Assembly: GCF_001507435.1 (NCBI RefSeq)
Contig: NZ_LMWH01000116.1
Span: 248,001-312,000 of the forward strand
Length of the DNA stretch: 64,000 bases
Source of the DNA: Streptomyces sp. NRRL F-5122
GTDB lineage: Bacteria; Actinomycetota; Actinomycetes; Streptomycetales; Streptomycetaceae
Direction of reading: 5' to 3'
The position numbers and the translations under genes are program-made. Below are positions 42,004-51,238 of this stretch, one piece after another; the first letter of the stretch is position 1, and each line of letters starts with the position of its first letter. The notes under the pieces were generated by a model. That model was not told the origin of the DNA, did not search any database, and saw nothing but the letters and a program-made list of their open reading frames with translations.

Positions 42004-43368
42004 TCAGGCGCCGCTCGCCCGGAGCATGTCCTCGCGCTCGACGATCTTCACTCGCTCACGGCCCTGCGGTTCGCCGAGCGCCTTCTCCGCGGCGTCGAGC
42101 CGGTACCAGCCGTCCCAGGTGGTGAAACGGACGTTGCGCTCGGTGAGGAACGCGTCCACCGACTCGGGGTCCGGGGAGGCGGGCGTGTGCAGGCGCCCGT
42201 TCGCGTGGTCGTCGAGCAGGTTGGCCACCGTCTCGTTGGCGTCACCCTTGGTGTGACCGATCAGACCCACGGGACCGCGGCGGATCCACCCGGTCACATA
42301 GGTGGACTGCAGGTGGCTGCCGCTCTCCTCGATGACCCGACCGCCCTCGTCGGGGACCGTGCCCGAGTCGATGTCCCAGGGCAGCTTGGCGACGGGGTCG
42401 GACAGGTAGCCCACGGCGCGGTAGACCGCGCTGACGTCCCAGTCCCGGAACTCGCCCGTGCCCTTGACGTTCCCGGTCCCGTCGAGGGCGGTGCGCTCGG
42501 TGCGCAGGCCGATGACGGTGCCGTCCTCGCCGAGGATCTCGGTGGGCGACTCGAAGAAGTGCAGGAAGAGCTTGTGCGGCCGGTCGCCGATGTCCCGGAT
42601 GGCCCAGTTCTCGAGTGTCTTGGCCACCATGTCGGCCTGCTTGTTTCCGCGCCGGGTTGCGATCGAACCCTCGTCGTAGTCGATGTCCTCGGGGTCGACG
42701 ACGACCTCGATGGCGGGGGAGTGGTCCAGTTCCCGCAGCTCCATCGGGCTGAACTTGGCCTGGGCCGGGCCACGGCGGCCGAAGACATGGATCTCCAGAG
42801 CCTTGTTGGCCTTGAGGCCGTCGTACACGTTCGCCGGGATCTCGGTGGGCAGCAGCTCGTCGGCCGTCTTGGCCAGGACGCGCGCCACGTCGAGGGCGAC
42901 GTTGCCGACCCCGAGGACGGCGACCTTCTCGGCCGTCAGCGGCCAGGTCCGCGGCACGTCGGGGTGGCCGTCGTACCAGGAGACGAAGTCCGCCGCGCCG
43001 TAGGAGCCGTCGAGGTCGATGCCGGGTATGTCGAGGGCCCGGTCGGCCGTCGCGCCCGTGGAGAAGATCACGGCGTCGTAGAAGGCGCGCAGATCGTCCA
43101 GGCTGACGTCGGTCGGGTAGTCGACGTTGCCGAACAGACGGATCTGCGGTTTGTCCAGCACCTGGTGGAGGGCCGTGACGATGCCCTTGATCCGCGGATG
43201 GTCCGGAGCGACTCCGTAACGGATGAGGCCGAACGGGGCCGGCATGCGCTCGAAGATGTCGATGGACACGCCGGGGTCGGTGGCCACCTCGGACTTCAGC
43301 AGCGCGTCAGCGGCGTAGATTCCGGCCGGACCGGCACCGACGACGGCTACCCGCAGGGGGCGGGGCAT
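42004..43368 (-). CDS. fprA: Ferredoxin/adrenodoxin-type NADP+ reductase (FprA-like)
   Basis: Flavoprotein of 454 residues transferring electrons between NADPH and ferredoxin, as for cytochrome P450s. It shows FAD-binding VAVVGAGPAGIYAADALL, the RYGVAPDHPRIK motif, NADP-binding VLGVGNVALDVARVLAK, RRGPAQAKFSPMELREL and the C-terminal GWIRRGPVGLIGHTKGDANETV. This is the mycobacterial FprA/adrenodoxin-reductase type rather than the plant type. The start at 43368 is at MPRPLRVAVVGAGPAG. A 14-bp DtxR-family-like palindrome lies 50 bp upstream, so iron regulation is plausible. Confidence 0.92.
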   Translation of the reverse strand: MPRPLRVAVVGAGPAGIYAADALLKSEVATDPGVSIDIFERMPAPFGLIRYGVAPDHPRIKGIVTALHQVLDKPQIRLFGNVDYPTDVSLDDLRAFYDAVIFSTGATADRALDIPGIDLDGSYGAADFVSWYDGHPDVPRTWPLTAEKVAVLGVGNVALDVARVLAKTADELLPTEIPANVYDGLKANKALEIHVFGRRGPAQAKFSPMELRELDHSPAIEVVVDPEDIDYDEGSIATRRGNKQADMVAKTLENWAIRDIGDRPHKLFLHFFESPTEILGEDGTVIGLRTERTALDGTGNVKGTGEFRDWDVSAVYRAVGYLSDPVAKLPWDIDSGTVPDEGGRVIEESGSHLQSTYVTGWIRRGPVGLIGHTKGDANETVANLLDDHANGRLHTPASPDPESVDAFLTERNVRFTTWDGWYRLDAAEKALGEPQGRERVKIVEREDMLRASGA

Positions 43369-43418
43369 GATCAGTTCCCTTCGAGCGAGGACAGACGGCT
43401 CGATCGGAAACTTTAAAC

Positions 43419-43432
43419 TAAGGCATGCCTTA
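43419..43432 (-). promoter_or_regulatory. DtxR/IdeR-family-like iron box upstream of fprA
   Basis: TAAGGCATGCCTTA is a perfect 14-bp palindrome in an AT-rich stretch (CTTTAAACTAAGGCATGCC) about 51 bp before the fprA start. It resembles actinobacterial iron boxes (TTAGGTTAGGCTAACCTAA family, cores such as TAAGGCTAGCCTAA). It overlaps where the promoter must lie. Repression under iron sufficiency is inferred. Confidence 0.5.
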
Positions 43433-43467
43433 CCTGGTACGCGGGTCCGCTCTATGACCTCATAAGG

Positions 43468-44589
43468 CTACTTTATGCCCGTCGGCTCCATGGCCGGCTC
43501 CGGGGTCAGGAGCAGCATCGTGACGTCGTCGCCGATGGTGCCGCAGTAGTGGACGAGATCCACCCACACCCGCTCCGTCGTCGTGCCGGGGTCGTCGTCG
43601 ACAAGACCCGGAAGCCGGTCGATCAAAGGGTAGTAGGTGCCGTCGGGGTTCCTGCCCTCCCAGATGCCGTCCGAGGCCAGGAACAGTCTGTCGCCATGCA
43701 GCAGCGGCAGGGTCACCTCGTCGTAGGCATCCTCCGGGCACAGGCCGAGCCCGAGGGGCGTGCCGGGGGTGATGTGGACCTCCGTGGCCTTCCCGTCCTG
43801 GAGCAGCACGGGCGGCGGACTGCCGCAGACGATGATCCGCACCGTGCGGGCGTCGGGGGAGAACTCGAGCAGCGCCGCGGTGGCGAACAGTTCGGGACGC
43901 CGGGCCTCGGCGGAGTCGACGAGGAGCCTGCGGTCGAGCCGGGCGGCGACCGAGGGCAGGTCCGGCTGGTCGAGCACCGCCTCCCGGAAGGCGCCGAGCA
44001 GGGAGGCGACCGTCGCCACCGCGGACAGGCCGTGGCCCTGTACGTCGCCCATGACCACCCTTACCCCTTGGGGGCTCTCGCGCACGTCGAAGAAGTCGCC
44101 GCCGACGAGCGTCCCGCGCTGGGCTGCCCGGTACAGACCGGTGCAGCGGACCCGGCCGACCTTCTCGGGCAGCGGGGGGACGACGGCGTTCTGCGTCGCT
44201 TCCGCGACGGTGCGCTCCAGATCGAGCTGGGCGTCGCGGTGGCTGCGCACATACGACACGAACACGCTCAGCAGTGCGACGAAGCCGATGGTCAGCAGGT
44301 CGGTGTTGCCGGGGTGGTCCAGATGGAAGACCCGGGCGTGCTGCAGGGCGACGACCACGACGCCGAGGACGGCGGTCGCCGCCGGCCCGTAGGACAGCAC
44401 GGCCAGCGGCGGGATGGCGCCGAGCAGGAAGCCGATGTCGAGCGGCTGGGGGCTGATCAGGGTGGCGATGCAGACGACCAGCAGCAGTCCCACGGGCATG
44501 ATCCGCACCCACCACGGGGGCGGCGCACCACGCAGCCAGCCCCGTCGGCTCCCGTCCCGTCCCTGCACCGTGTCCCGCACGCTTCGCAC
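43468..44589 (-). CDS. Membrane-anchored SpoIIE/PP2C phosphatase
   Basis: Protein of 373 residues with three or four N-terminal helices (about 30-115: IMPVGLLLVVCIATLIS, FLLGAIPPLAVLSYG, ATAVLGVVVVALQ, LLTIGFVALLSVFVSYV) and a PP2C/SpoIIE domain (about 140-370) with GGDFFDVRE, VVMGDVQGHGLSAVA, LASDGIWEG and GDDVTMLLL metal motifs. Probably acts on an anti-sigma antagonist in response to a membrane signal. GTG start at 44589. The upstream region to 44759 carries the terminator of the NlpC gene. Confidence 0.88.
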   Translation of the reverse strand: MRSVRDTVQGRDGSRRGWLRGAPPPWWVRIMPVGLLLVVCIATLISPQPLDIGFLLGAIPPLAVLSYGPAATAVLGVVVVALQHARVFHLDHPGNTDLLTIGFVALLSVFVSYVRSHRDAQLDLERTVAEATQNAVVPPLPEKVGRVRCTGLYRAAQRGTLVGGDFFDVRESPQGVRVVMGDVQGHGLSAVATVASLLGAFREAVLDQPDLPSVAARLDRRLLVDSAEARRPELFATAALLEFSPDARTVRIIVCGSPPPVLLQDGKATEVHITPGTPLGLGLCPEDAYDEVTLPLLHGDRLFLASDGIWEGRNPDGTYYPLIDRLPGLVDDDPGTTTERVWVDLVHYCGTIGDDVTMLLLTPEPAMEPTGIK

Positions 44590-44671
44590 ACCCCCACGCT
44601 CCTACGCGAAGCCGCGCGACGCACGCCGACGACGGCCCTCGACCGGTGGGAGCAGGCGCGGGTGGAAAGCC

Positions 44672-44699
44672 CCCTGACCGGCCTCCGGGCCGGTCAGGG
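44672..44699 (-). terminator. Hairpin terminator after the NlpC/P60-like gene
   Basis: CCCTGACCGGCC / GGCCGGTCAGGG with a 4-nt loop, followed by a nested GGCCGGTCAAGGGGG, lies downstream of the NlpC gene stop on the minus strand. Confidence 0.65.
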
Positions 44700-44758
44700 C
44701 CGGTCAAGGGGGCCCGGGGCGCGCGGTGTTCCTTCGGTCCGGCTCCTCGTGGCCGAGG

Positions 44759-46297
44759 TCAGGCGGGCCGTGCCGCGCCGTGGATCGCCGCGTTCCCCGC
44801 GAAGAAGATCGACTCCTCACGGATGTAGGACCCGGGGCCGGGCGCGTGGATCATCATGGCGTCGCCGGTGTAGACGCCCACGTGGCTGCTGGTGTCGTAG
44901 AAGAAGATCAGGTCACCGGGCCGGATGTCCGTGAGGGGGACGGTCGTCCCCATGGCCCCCTGCTCCTGCGCGGTGCGGGGGAGAGCGACCCCGGCGGCCT
45001 TCCAGGCGGAGCGGGTGAGGCCGGGGGCGTCGTACGAGTCCGGACCCGCCGCGCCCCAGACGCACGGCTTGCCGATCTGCGCACGCGCGAAGGCGAGTGC
45101 CTGTGCGGCCTTCATCTCGTACCCGGAGCCGGGCACCGCGCCGATACCGAGAGGGATTTCACCACCGGTCGTCCCGGCGAAGGCGTCCGGGGCCACGGAC
45201 ACGTCGGCACCGGGAAACGCCTCGGGAAACGCTTCGGGAAATGCCTCGGGAAACGTCTCGGGGGAGGCGAAGGTGCCGGTGGAGGCGAACGTGTCGGCCG
45301 TGGCGAACGTGCCGGCCGTGCGGAAGGCGTCGGCGGCGGGGGCGGCGCCCGGGTAGGTTTCGGCGGCGCTCAACGCGTCGGTCGTGGGGAACGCGGGGCT
45401 GTCGGTGAACGCTCCCGTCGGGACGCCGGCCGTCAAGGCGTCGGTCGCGGCGAACGTGTTCCGGGCGACGAAGGCGCCGCCGACCGTGAGCGCGTCGGTG
45501 ACGAGAGGCGGTTCCATGACGGCCGGGGCCGGGGAGGCGAAGGCGGGGCCCGGCTCGAGGGCGGGCTGCTGCTGCCACACGGCCGGGACCTCGGCGACGG
45601 GCCGTACCGGCTCGGCGGGTGCCGGACGCACGCTCTGCCGCGCCGTGTGCTGGAGCAGCAACTCACGCGCATCGGCCAGTTTCCGGTGGGACTGCTCCTT
45701 GGAGCTCCTCGGGGCGGACGACGAGGGCTTCGCGGCGGACGCCGGGAGTGCGTTGGGCGCCGGGACCTGCGGCCGAAGCTCCGGAGCGGCCGGCAGCGCG
45801 GCCACAGGACCGGCGGTCAGTTCGAGGGGCCGGGCGGCCGCCCGGCCGGCGGGTCCGGCGGTCAGCTCCGGAAGAGGGCGGCCGCCCGGCTCGCGGGAGC
45901 CGAGGTCGTCTCCGGCGCGCTGCGCCCGGAGCATGGGCCGTTTTTCGGCGATCGGGCTCCGGTCGGCGGGCAGTGCCGCCGGAACGATCGGTCCCAGGTT
46001 CGCGCGCGCGGCGTCGAACCACTGCCTGGCGATGGCGTCGAGCGTGGGATCGGTGCGTCTGCGCTCGCCCTCGACCGCCGGGTTGCCGCGCTTGCCGTTG
46101 CCCGCCGCGACGGCCCGGGTGGCGTTGAAGGTCCCGCTGTCCGTCTCGGCGCGGTCGTAGAGGCTGTGGATCCGTTGCTGGACCTCGGCGCGGCTCGGCG
46201 CGTCGTGGCCCCCGGGACGGGAGCCGCTGGTGGGGGCGGAGTCGCGGAAGCCGGGGAGGTCGAAGCCTCCGGAACGCGAGGTTCGCTCCGACGCCAT
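44759..46297 (-). CDS. NlpC/P60-fold protein lacking the catalytic cysteine
   Basis: Protein of 512 residues. The C-terminal 118 residues are an NlpC/P60 (C40) domain: PCVWGAAGPDSYDAPGLTRSAW, RPGDLIFFYDTSSHVGVYTGD, MMIHAPGPGSYI. Where active enzymes have DCSG, this has DAPG, so Ala424 replaces the nucleophilic Cys; the histidines near 472 and 484 remain. A Cys412 occupies the usual Tyr position of PYVWGG and could only speculatively substitute. No signal peptide is visible, although family members are normally exported. The long middle region is low-complexity (Ala/Thr/Phe-rich), with a 12-bp tandem repeat at 45211-45258 encoding FPEA repeats. A binding protein rather than a hydrolase is likely. 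Confidence 0.8.
   Translation of the reverse strand: MASERTSRSGGFDLPGFRDSAPTSGSRPGGHDAPSRAEVQQRIHSLYDRAETDSGTFNATRAVAAGNGKRGNPAVEGERRRTDPTLDAIARQWFDAARANLGPIVPAALPADRSPIAEKRPMLRAQRAGDDLGSREPGGRPLPELTAGPAGRAAARPLELTAGPVAALPAAPELRPQVPAPNALPASAAKPSSSAPRSSKEQSHRKLADARELLLQHTARQSVRPAPAEPVRPVAEVPAVWQQQPALEPGPAFASPAPAVMEPPLVTDALTVGGAFVARNTFAATDALTAGVPTGAFTDSPAFPTTDALSAAETYPGAAPAADAFRTAGTFATADTFASTGTFASPETFPEAFPEAFPEAFPGADVSVAPDAFAGTTGGEIPLGIGAVPGSGYEMKAAQALAFARAQIGKPCVWGAAGPDSYDAPGLTRSAWKAAGVALPRTAQEQGAMGTTVPLTDIRPGDLIFFYDTSSHVGVYTGDAMMIHAPGPGSYIREESIFFAGNAAIHGAARPA
45211..45258. repeat. Four 12-bp tandem repeats inside the NlpC-like gene
   Basis: Units CGGGAAACGCCT, CGGGAAACGCTT, CGGGAAATGCCT and CGGGAAACGTCT are tandem, in frame, each encoding F-P-E-A-type residues (minus strand). 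Copy number could vary between strains without frameshift. Confidence 0.8.
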
Positions 46298-46652
46298 GAG
46301 GACGTGCTCCTTCCGTGCTCCGCCTGCCCGAGAGAGCGATGGGGGTCCCCGGGCCGCTCGGACCCCGGGGAGGGTTCGGGCGGACGAATCCGGAGGGTGT
46401 GTCCCACGGCCCCTGCCCGGTGGGTGGTCGGGCCGGTCCGCACTGCGGCCGATGGGCCCCGGCTCCGGCGGTGCCGGTGGTGCACCGGACTCGGCGGAGG
46501 CCGTGCAACCCGGCGAGGTTCGCCGGTGGGAGTCGTACGGCCCGCCGACAACCTAGCCAACTTGTGTGGCCGGCGTGAAGATTGACGAGCCAAATGTCCG
46601 ATACGTAATTGTGACTTTTATCTTGGTGCCTCGCAGGGAAAGGGGCCGCCGT
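46298..46652 (-). promoter_or_regulatory. 355-bp intergenic leader of the NlpC-like gene
   Basis: No gene is seen. It contains the presumed promoter of the NlpC-like gene in an AT-richer patch at 46560-46625 and a 7-bp hairpin (46510-46526, CCGGCGA / TCGCCGG). I looked for a c-di-AMP (ydaO) riboswitch, common before NlpC/P60 and rpf genes, and did not find its conserved core. Confidence 0.35.
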
Positions 46653-49600
46653 TCAGGACGTGGCCGCGACCGGTCCCCGGTGGGCGACGACGGCCCGGGC
46701 CCGGCCGACGAGCGCCGGGAGGAACGGCGAGGCCACCGTCGCTCCGACCGCCGCGGACAGAGCGATCGCCCAGGCCACGGGGCCCAGCGGGGTGCAGCCG
46801 AAGAACTGGCTGAGGACCGGGGTCTGCACCACTGCCGCCAGCGCGGCCAAGGAGCCCAGGGAGGAGCCGACGATCTCCCAACTCCGGCCGCCGGCCAGCA
46901 GGGTCTGGCCGAGCTGCGTGGCCACGAGGGCGACCAGTGCGACGGTACGGGCGCGGGCTGCACGACCGGTGAAACGGGCGGCGAGCCAGCCGGCCGTGGC
47001 ACCGAGGGCGGTGGCCACGGCACGGCAGACCGTCTCCTCCGTGAGAGCGGTGCCCAGGGAGACCTCGGGGCCCTCGTGCAGCAGGCGCTCGGCGGCCTCG
47101 GGGTTGGGTGGGCGCAGAGCGACCGCGATGGCCGGAGCGAGGTCGGTGAAGAGGTTCACCAAAAGGAGTTGACGAGCCGTCAGGGGTGAGGACCCGGTTG
47201 TGGCGGCGCCGAGGAGGGTGAAGGCGATCTCACCGAGGTTGCCCCCGACGAGGATCGCCAGAGCCTGCCGCACCGAGGCCCACATGGCACGGCCCTCCAC
47301 GAGGGTGGCGAGTACCGTCTCCAGCCGGTCGTCGGTGACGACGAGGTCGGCGGCCGCCCGCGCCGCCGGAGTGGCCCGGGTGCCGAACGCGATGCCGATG
47401 TCCGCGAGCCGGATCGCGGGGGCGTCGTTCGCGCCGTCGCCGGTCATCGCGACGGTCCGGCCGAGGCGTTGGAAGGCCTGGACCACCCGGACCTTGTGCA
47501 CGGGGGTGCCGCGCGCGACCACACCCACGTCGGGCAGCAGCGCGTCGAGCGCCGAGTCGTCCAGGTCGTCGAGTTCGGCACCCGTCACCACGCGTCTGCC
47601 GTCCAGTACACCGAGTTCGGCGGCCGTGGTGCCGGCGGTGCTCGGGTGGTCCCCGGTGATCATCACGATCTGCACGCCGGCGTCCGCCAGTTGGCGTACC
47701 GCGTCGGCGGCGGCTCCGCGCACACGGTCGGCGAACGCGAGGAAACCGAGGAAGTCCAGATCGCGTACGGCGTCGTCGGTGAGTTTTCCGCCGGTGGCAT
47801 CCCGGAGTTCGGCGACCGCGAGGATGCGATGGCCCTCCGCCGCCAGCTTCTCGCCGGTGGCGAGAACGTCCGCGCGTCCCTCCTCGTCCAGTGGCCGGCC
47901 GTCCAGGGTGGCGCAGCGCTCGACGACCTCCTCCGGGGCTCCCTTCACGGACAGGACCGTGTGGCCCTCGGTCCGGCCCAGGGTCGCGTGGAAACCGCGG
48001 CTCGGCTCGAACGGCAGACTGGACAGGCGCTCCCACTCGGGCGCCCGCGTGGTCCTGTGTACGCCCGCCTCCTCGGCGCCCGTGGTGACGGCGCCGTCCG
48101 TGGCGTGCTCCAGTCCTGCGTCGCCGTGCGGGCGAGGGGTCGCCCGCAGGGCGGCGGCGAGGACCGCGCGCTGCTCGTCACCGAGCGACTCGAGGGGCCG
48201 GTTCTCCCCGTCAGCCGCGACGGCCACGAGGGAGATGTGCCCGTGGGTGAGGGTTCCGGTCTTGTCGAAGCACAGGACGTCGGTGCGCCCGGCCGCCTCG
48301 ATGGTGCGGGGGTCCCTGACCAGTGCGCCGCGCACGGAAAGCCGCCGGGCGGAGGCGAGTTGGGCCGCGGAGACCAGGAACGGCAGCCCTTCGGGGACAC
48401 TGGCCACCGCCAGGCCCACGCCCGCGCCGACGGTGTCCCGCACGGCCCGCCCGCGCAACGTGCCGGCCGCCATCACCGCCGCCGCCGAACCGAGCGCCAC
48501 GGGCAGCGTGCTGCGGGTGATCCGGGCCAGCCTGCGCTCCACCCCGACGGCGGGGGCGGCTCCCCGGCCGACCGCCGCGGCCCGGCTCGCCTCGGTCGCG
48601 GTACCGGTCGCGACGACGACGGCGCGGCAACGACCGGCGGCGATCGTGGTGCCGTCGTAGACCATGGACCTGCGCTCCGCGAGGTCCGATGCCAGGACGG
48701 GTGCGACGTCCTTGGCCACCGGGAACGACTCGCCGGTGAGTGCCGACTCGTCGACCTCCAGGTGATGTGCCTCCAGCAGGCGGGCGTCGGAAGGCACCAC
48801 GTCGCCGGCGCTCAGGGCCACCACATCGCCCACGACCAGTGCCTGGGCGGGCACGGTGGTCTCCGCCCCGTCGCGCACCACCTTGGCCATGACGGCCGAC
48901 TCGCGGCGCAGCCGGGCCACCGCGCGGTCGGTCCTGTGCCGCTGGAAACCGCCGAAGAACCCGGACAGCGCGGTGACCGCCACGATGACGACGGCGTCGA
49001 GCACGGCACCCACGGACACGGACATGGCCGCCCCGGCGCCGAGCACGGGTGTGAGCGGATTGGCCATCTCGGTCAGATAGGCACGGGCGAGCGAGGACGT
49101 GCGCGCCTGCTCACCGGTATCCGTGCCACGCCTTCGCACCTCCTCACCGGTCAGCCCTTCGACTCTGCTGCCGGTCCTGTCGAGCACCGTGGACGGGGCC
49201 ATCGCATGCCAGGGATGACGGGTGGCGGCGGTCGACGGCCGTGGACGACGCAGCAGCCGCGCCGCCGACCAGACCCCGACGACGGTACCGAGCGCGGCCG
49301 CCGCGCTGAACGCCGTGACGCCGCGCTCCTCGGGCCGCGTCGACCGTCCGGCCAGCACCGCCGTCGCGCCCACGGCCGCTGCCGCCTGGGCGAGCCGGAC
49401 TCCGCGGCGCGCGCTCTCCCGGGCGCCACGGCAGGCGCGCACGAGGAGAAGGGCCGCCGCCAGGTCGCCGCCTTTCACATAGACGTCCGCGCCCCAGGGC
49501 GGGGCGCCCTTCGGGCCGGTCAGGCCGACGCCGACGTCCGCCGCTCGAAGGGCGTGCCGGTTGCGCGAGACCAGCAGCACCCCGTCGCCGTCCCGCTGGA

Positions 49601-51053
49601 GGTCCCGAACGGAGTGGGTCAGCCGCTCGCCCGCGTCGCGTACGGCGTCCGCCTCGCGTACCGCCGGGTCGCCGGTGTGCGCGCCCGCGACCACGATGGT
49701 CAGTCCGGCCGCATGGGCTGTGGGCACGAACGCGGCGGCGGCGTCGTGCAGCTCCGGCACAACGCTGATCACGGCGAGCAGCCGGTGCTCGCGCGCCAGT
49801 CCCAGCACGAGTCGCGCGCCGTTGTGCTCGAGGCGTTGCCGGGCCTCGGATCCGGTACGTCCGTGCAGCGAAAGGCGTTCGACGGGTCCCAGCTCCCAGT
49901 CGCCGTCGCGGACTGCCTTCTCGGGTGCGGAGCCGTCGAAGAGCCGGTGCGCCATCGCGGCGAGGTCTCCAGCGGGGGCGTCCTCGTCGAGGGCGATCAG
50001 ATCGGCCAGCAGATGGGACCCGGTGGCGAGGGCGTCCGTGTCGAGGAGCACGGTGCCGACCCGGTCCAGTGAGCGCAGGGCGTCGGAGCCGGGAACGAGG
50101 ACCCCCCTGCGGGCGAGGCCCCGGCCGAAAGCGCAGGCGAAGCCTTCGCGGGCCAGCAGCGGCGCCTTGGGTACCGCCGCCAGAGCACCGCCGACCGCCT
50201 TCCCTGGCTGCCCGGTGACGAGGAGCGCGCCGGCGAATGAGGCCGCTGCCACGAGGGGTGCGTGGTCGGCGTACCGCTCGACGGGTCCGCGCTTCAGCGG
50301 TGTACGGCGGGGCGGGGGCGGGGGCGCCACGTCGTGGGAAGCGGCCGCGGCGGTGCCGGTCAGGTGCGGTTCTGCGGCGGCCCAGGCGGAGCGCTCCGCG
50401 TCGGCCTCCATCACCCGGAGCGTGTGCCGTACGGCGTCCACCGCCGTCCCGAGGAGCCCACCGGATCCTGCCTGGCCGAGCGCCGTCAGTCCGGCCATGA
50501 GCATCTTGGCGTTGTGGGTGCCCACCGCGCGCTCGACGAGAGACCTCAGCCGGGGCTGCGAGTCGATGATCGGGAAGAGGGAGGCGACCCAGGTGGGGAC
50601 GGGCGCGCGCCGGGTCAGCTCGCTCGCCGCGGCGAGCGGCGCGGCCGCCATGTGGACGGCCACCGCCCATGCCGCCCGGCGGAGCGTGTCACCGGAGAGG
50701 GGATGATCGGGCAGTGGGTGTTCGACGCCATGGGCGTCTTCCGCGGCCTCGACGGCCTCGATGAGGACCGACACGATCTCCTCCGTGTCGCACGGATCCT
50801 CCGTGGCGACGACGGCGTGTCCGAGCACGGTGTTCACCACGGCCCAGGCCACCCCGGGCACGTCCGAGAGCCGGCGCTGTACGTCCTCCGCCAGCTTCTC
50901 CGCCTTGGGTCCTGGCAGTTCGCCCTCGCTCAGGCCGCGCACGGCGATGTGGGTGCGACCTTCGAACCGCCGCACGCGCTGTCGTGTGCCGTTCGCCAGC
51001 GCAGCGGAGGACGACACCACCGCCCGCAGCAGCCCGCCTCCTGGCAGTGCCAC
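46653..51053 (-). CDS. Giant cation-transporting P-type ATPase with degenerate first half (CtpI-like)
   Basis: Protein of 1466 residues. The C-terminal half (about 620-1466) is a complete P-type ATPase: TGES near 770, phosphorylation site CFDKTGTLT with Asp930, KGAPEEVVERC, MITGDHPSTAGTTAAELG, hinge TGDGANDAPAI near 1203 and paired C-terminal helices, most like mycobacterial CtpI/CtpE-type calcium or heavy-metal pumps. The first half (about 60-600) repeats the architecture in decayed form: around 338 the DKTGT site reads LLDTDALATG, and VISVVPELHDAAAAF and DVGVGLTGP look like vestiges of the hinge and P domain. An internal duplication with one inactive copy is inferred. It diverges from a small membrane protein gene. 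Confidence 0.9.
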   Translation of the reverse strand: MALPGGGLLRAVVSSSAALANGTRQRVRRFEGRTHIAVRGLSEGELPGPKAEKLAEDVQRRLSDVPGVAWAVVNTVLGHAVVATEDPCDTEEIVSVLIEAVEAAEDAHGVEHPLPDHPLSGDTLRRAAWAVAVHMAAAPLAAASELTRRAPVPTWVASLFPIIDSQPRLRSLVERAVGTHNAKMLMAGLTALGQAGSGGLLGTAVDAVRHTLRVMEADAERSAWAAAEPHLTGTAAAASHDVAPPPPPRRTPLKRGPVERYADHAPLVAAASFAGALLVTGQPGKAVGGALAAVPKAPLLAREGFACAFGRGLARRGVLVPGSDALRSLDRVGTVLLDTDALATGSHLLADLIALDEDAPAGDLAAMAHRLFDGSAPEKAVRDGDWELGPVERLSLHGRTGSEARQRLEHNGARLVLGLAREHRLLAVISVVPELHDAAAAFVPTAHAAGLTIVVAGAHTGDPAVREADAVRDAGERLTHSVRDLQRDGDGVLLVSRNRHALRAADVGVGLTGPKGAPPWGADVYVKGGDLAAALLLVRACRGARESARRGVRLAQAAAAVGATAVLAGRSTRPEERGVTAFSAAAALGTVVGVWSAARLLRRPRPSTAATRHPWHAMAPSTVLDRTGSRVEGLTGEEVRRRGTDTGEQARTSSLARAYLTEMANPLTPVLGAGAAMSVSVGAVLDAVVIVAVTALSGFFGGFQRHRTDRAVARLRRESAVMAKVVRDGAETTVPAQALVVGDVVALSAGDVVPSDARLLEAHHLEVDESALTGESFPVAKDVAPVLASDLAERRSMVYDGTTIAAGRCRAVVVATGTATEASRAAAVGRGAAPAVGVERRLARITRSTLPVALGSAAAVMAAGTLRGRAVRDTVGAGVGLAVASVPEGLPFLVSAAQLASARRLSVRGALVRDPRTIEAAGRTDVLCFDKTGTLTHGHISLVAVAADGENRPLESLGDEQRAVLAAALRATPRPHGDAGLEHATDGAVTTGAEEAGVHRTTRAPEWERLSSLPFEPSRGFHATLGRTEGHTVLSVKGAPEEVVERCATLDGRPLDEEGRADVLATGEKLAAEGHRILAVAELRDATGGKLTDDAVRDLDFLGFLAFADRVRGAAADAVRQLADAGVQIVMITGDHPSTAGTTAAELGVLDGRRVVTGAELDDLDDSALDALLPDVGVVARGTPVHKVRVVQAFQRLGRTVAMTGDGANDAPAIRLADIGIAFGTRATPAARAAADLVVTDDRLETVLATLVEGRAMWASVRQALAILVGGNLGEIAFTLLGAATTGSSPLTARQLLLVNLFTDLAPAIAVALRPPNPEAAERLLHEGPEVSLGTALTEETVCRAVATALGATAGWLAARFTGRAARARTVALVALVATQLGQTLLAGGRSWEIVGSSLGSLAALAAVVQTPVLSQFFGCTPLGPVAWAIALSAAVGATVASPFLPALVGRARAVVAHRGPVAATS

Positions 51054-51238
51054 AGCGCATCACCCGCTCCCGTAGGAGGACGTTTCGGTCCAGCCGTATA
51101 TACAGCAACAAACTGGATGAGTAGCCACAAATCGGCGATTCAAATCAGATGCGCGCGGATACCCGGTTGGCAAGGAGCAATGGGCACGCCGCAACAGGCG
51201 CGCTGGAACACGCCCACGCCGAGAGAGGAGGCCGGGGG

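Noticed and set aside
46298..46652. c-di-AMP (ydaO) riboswitch before the NlpC-like gene
   Set aside because: I could not find the conserved core (the GACAGCT/ACCTCG-type element); only a small hairpin is present.
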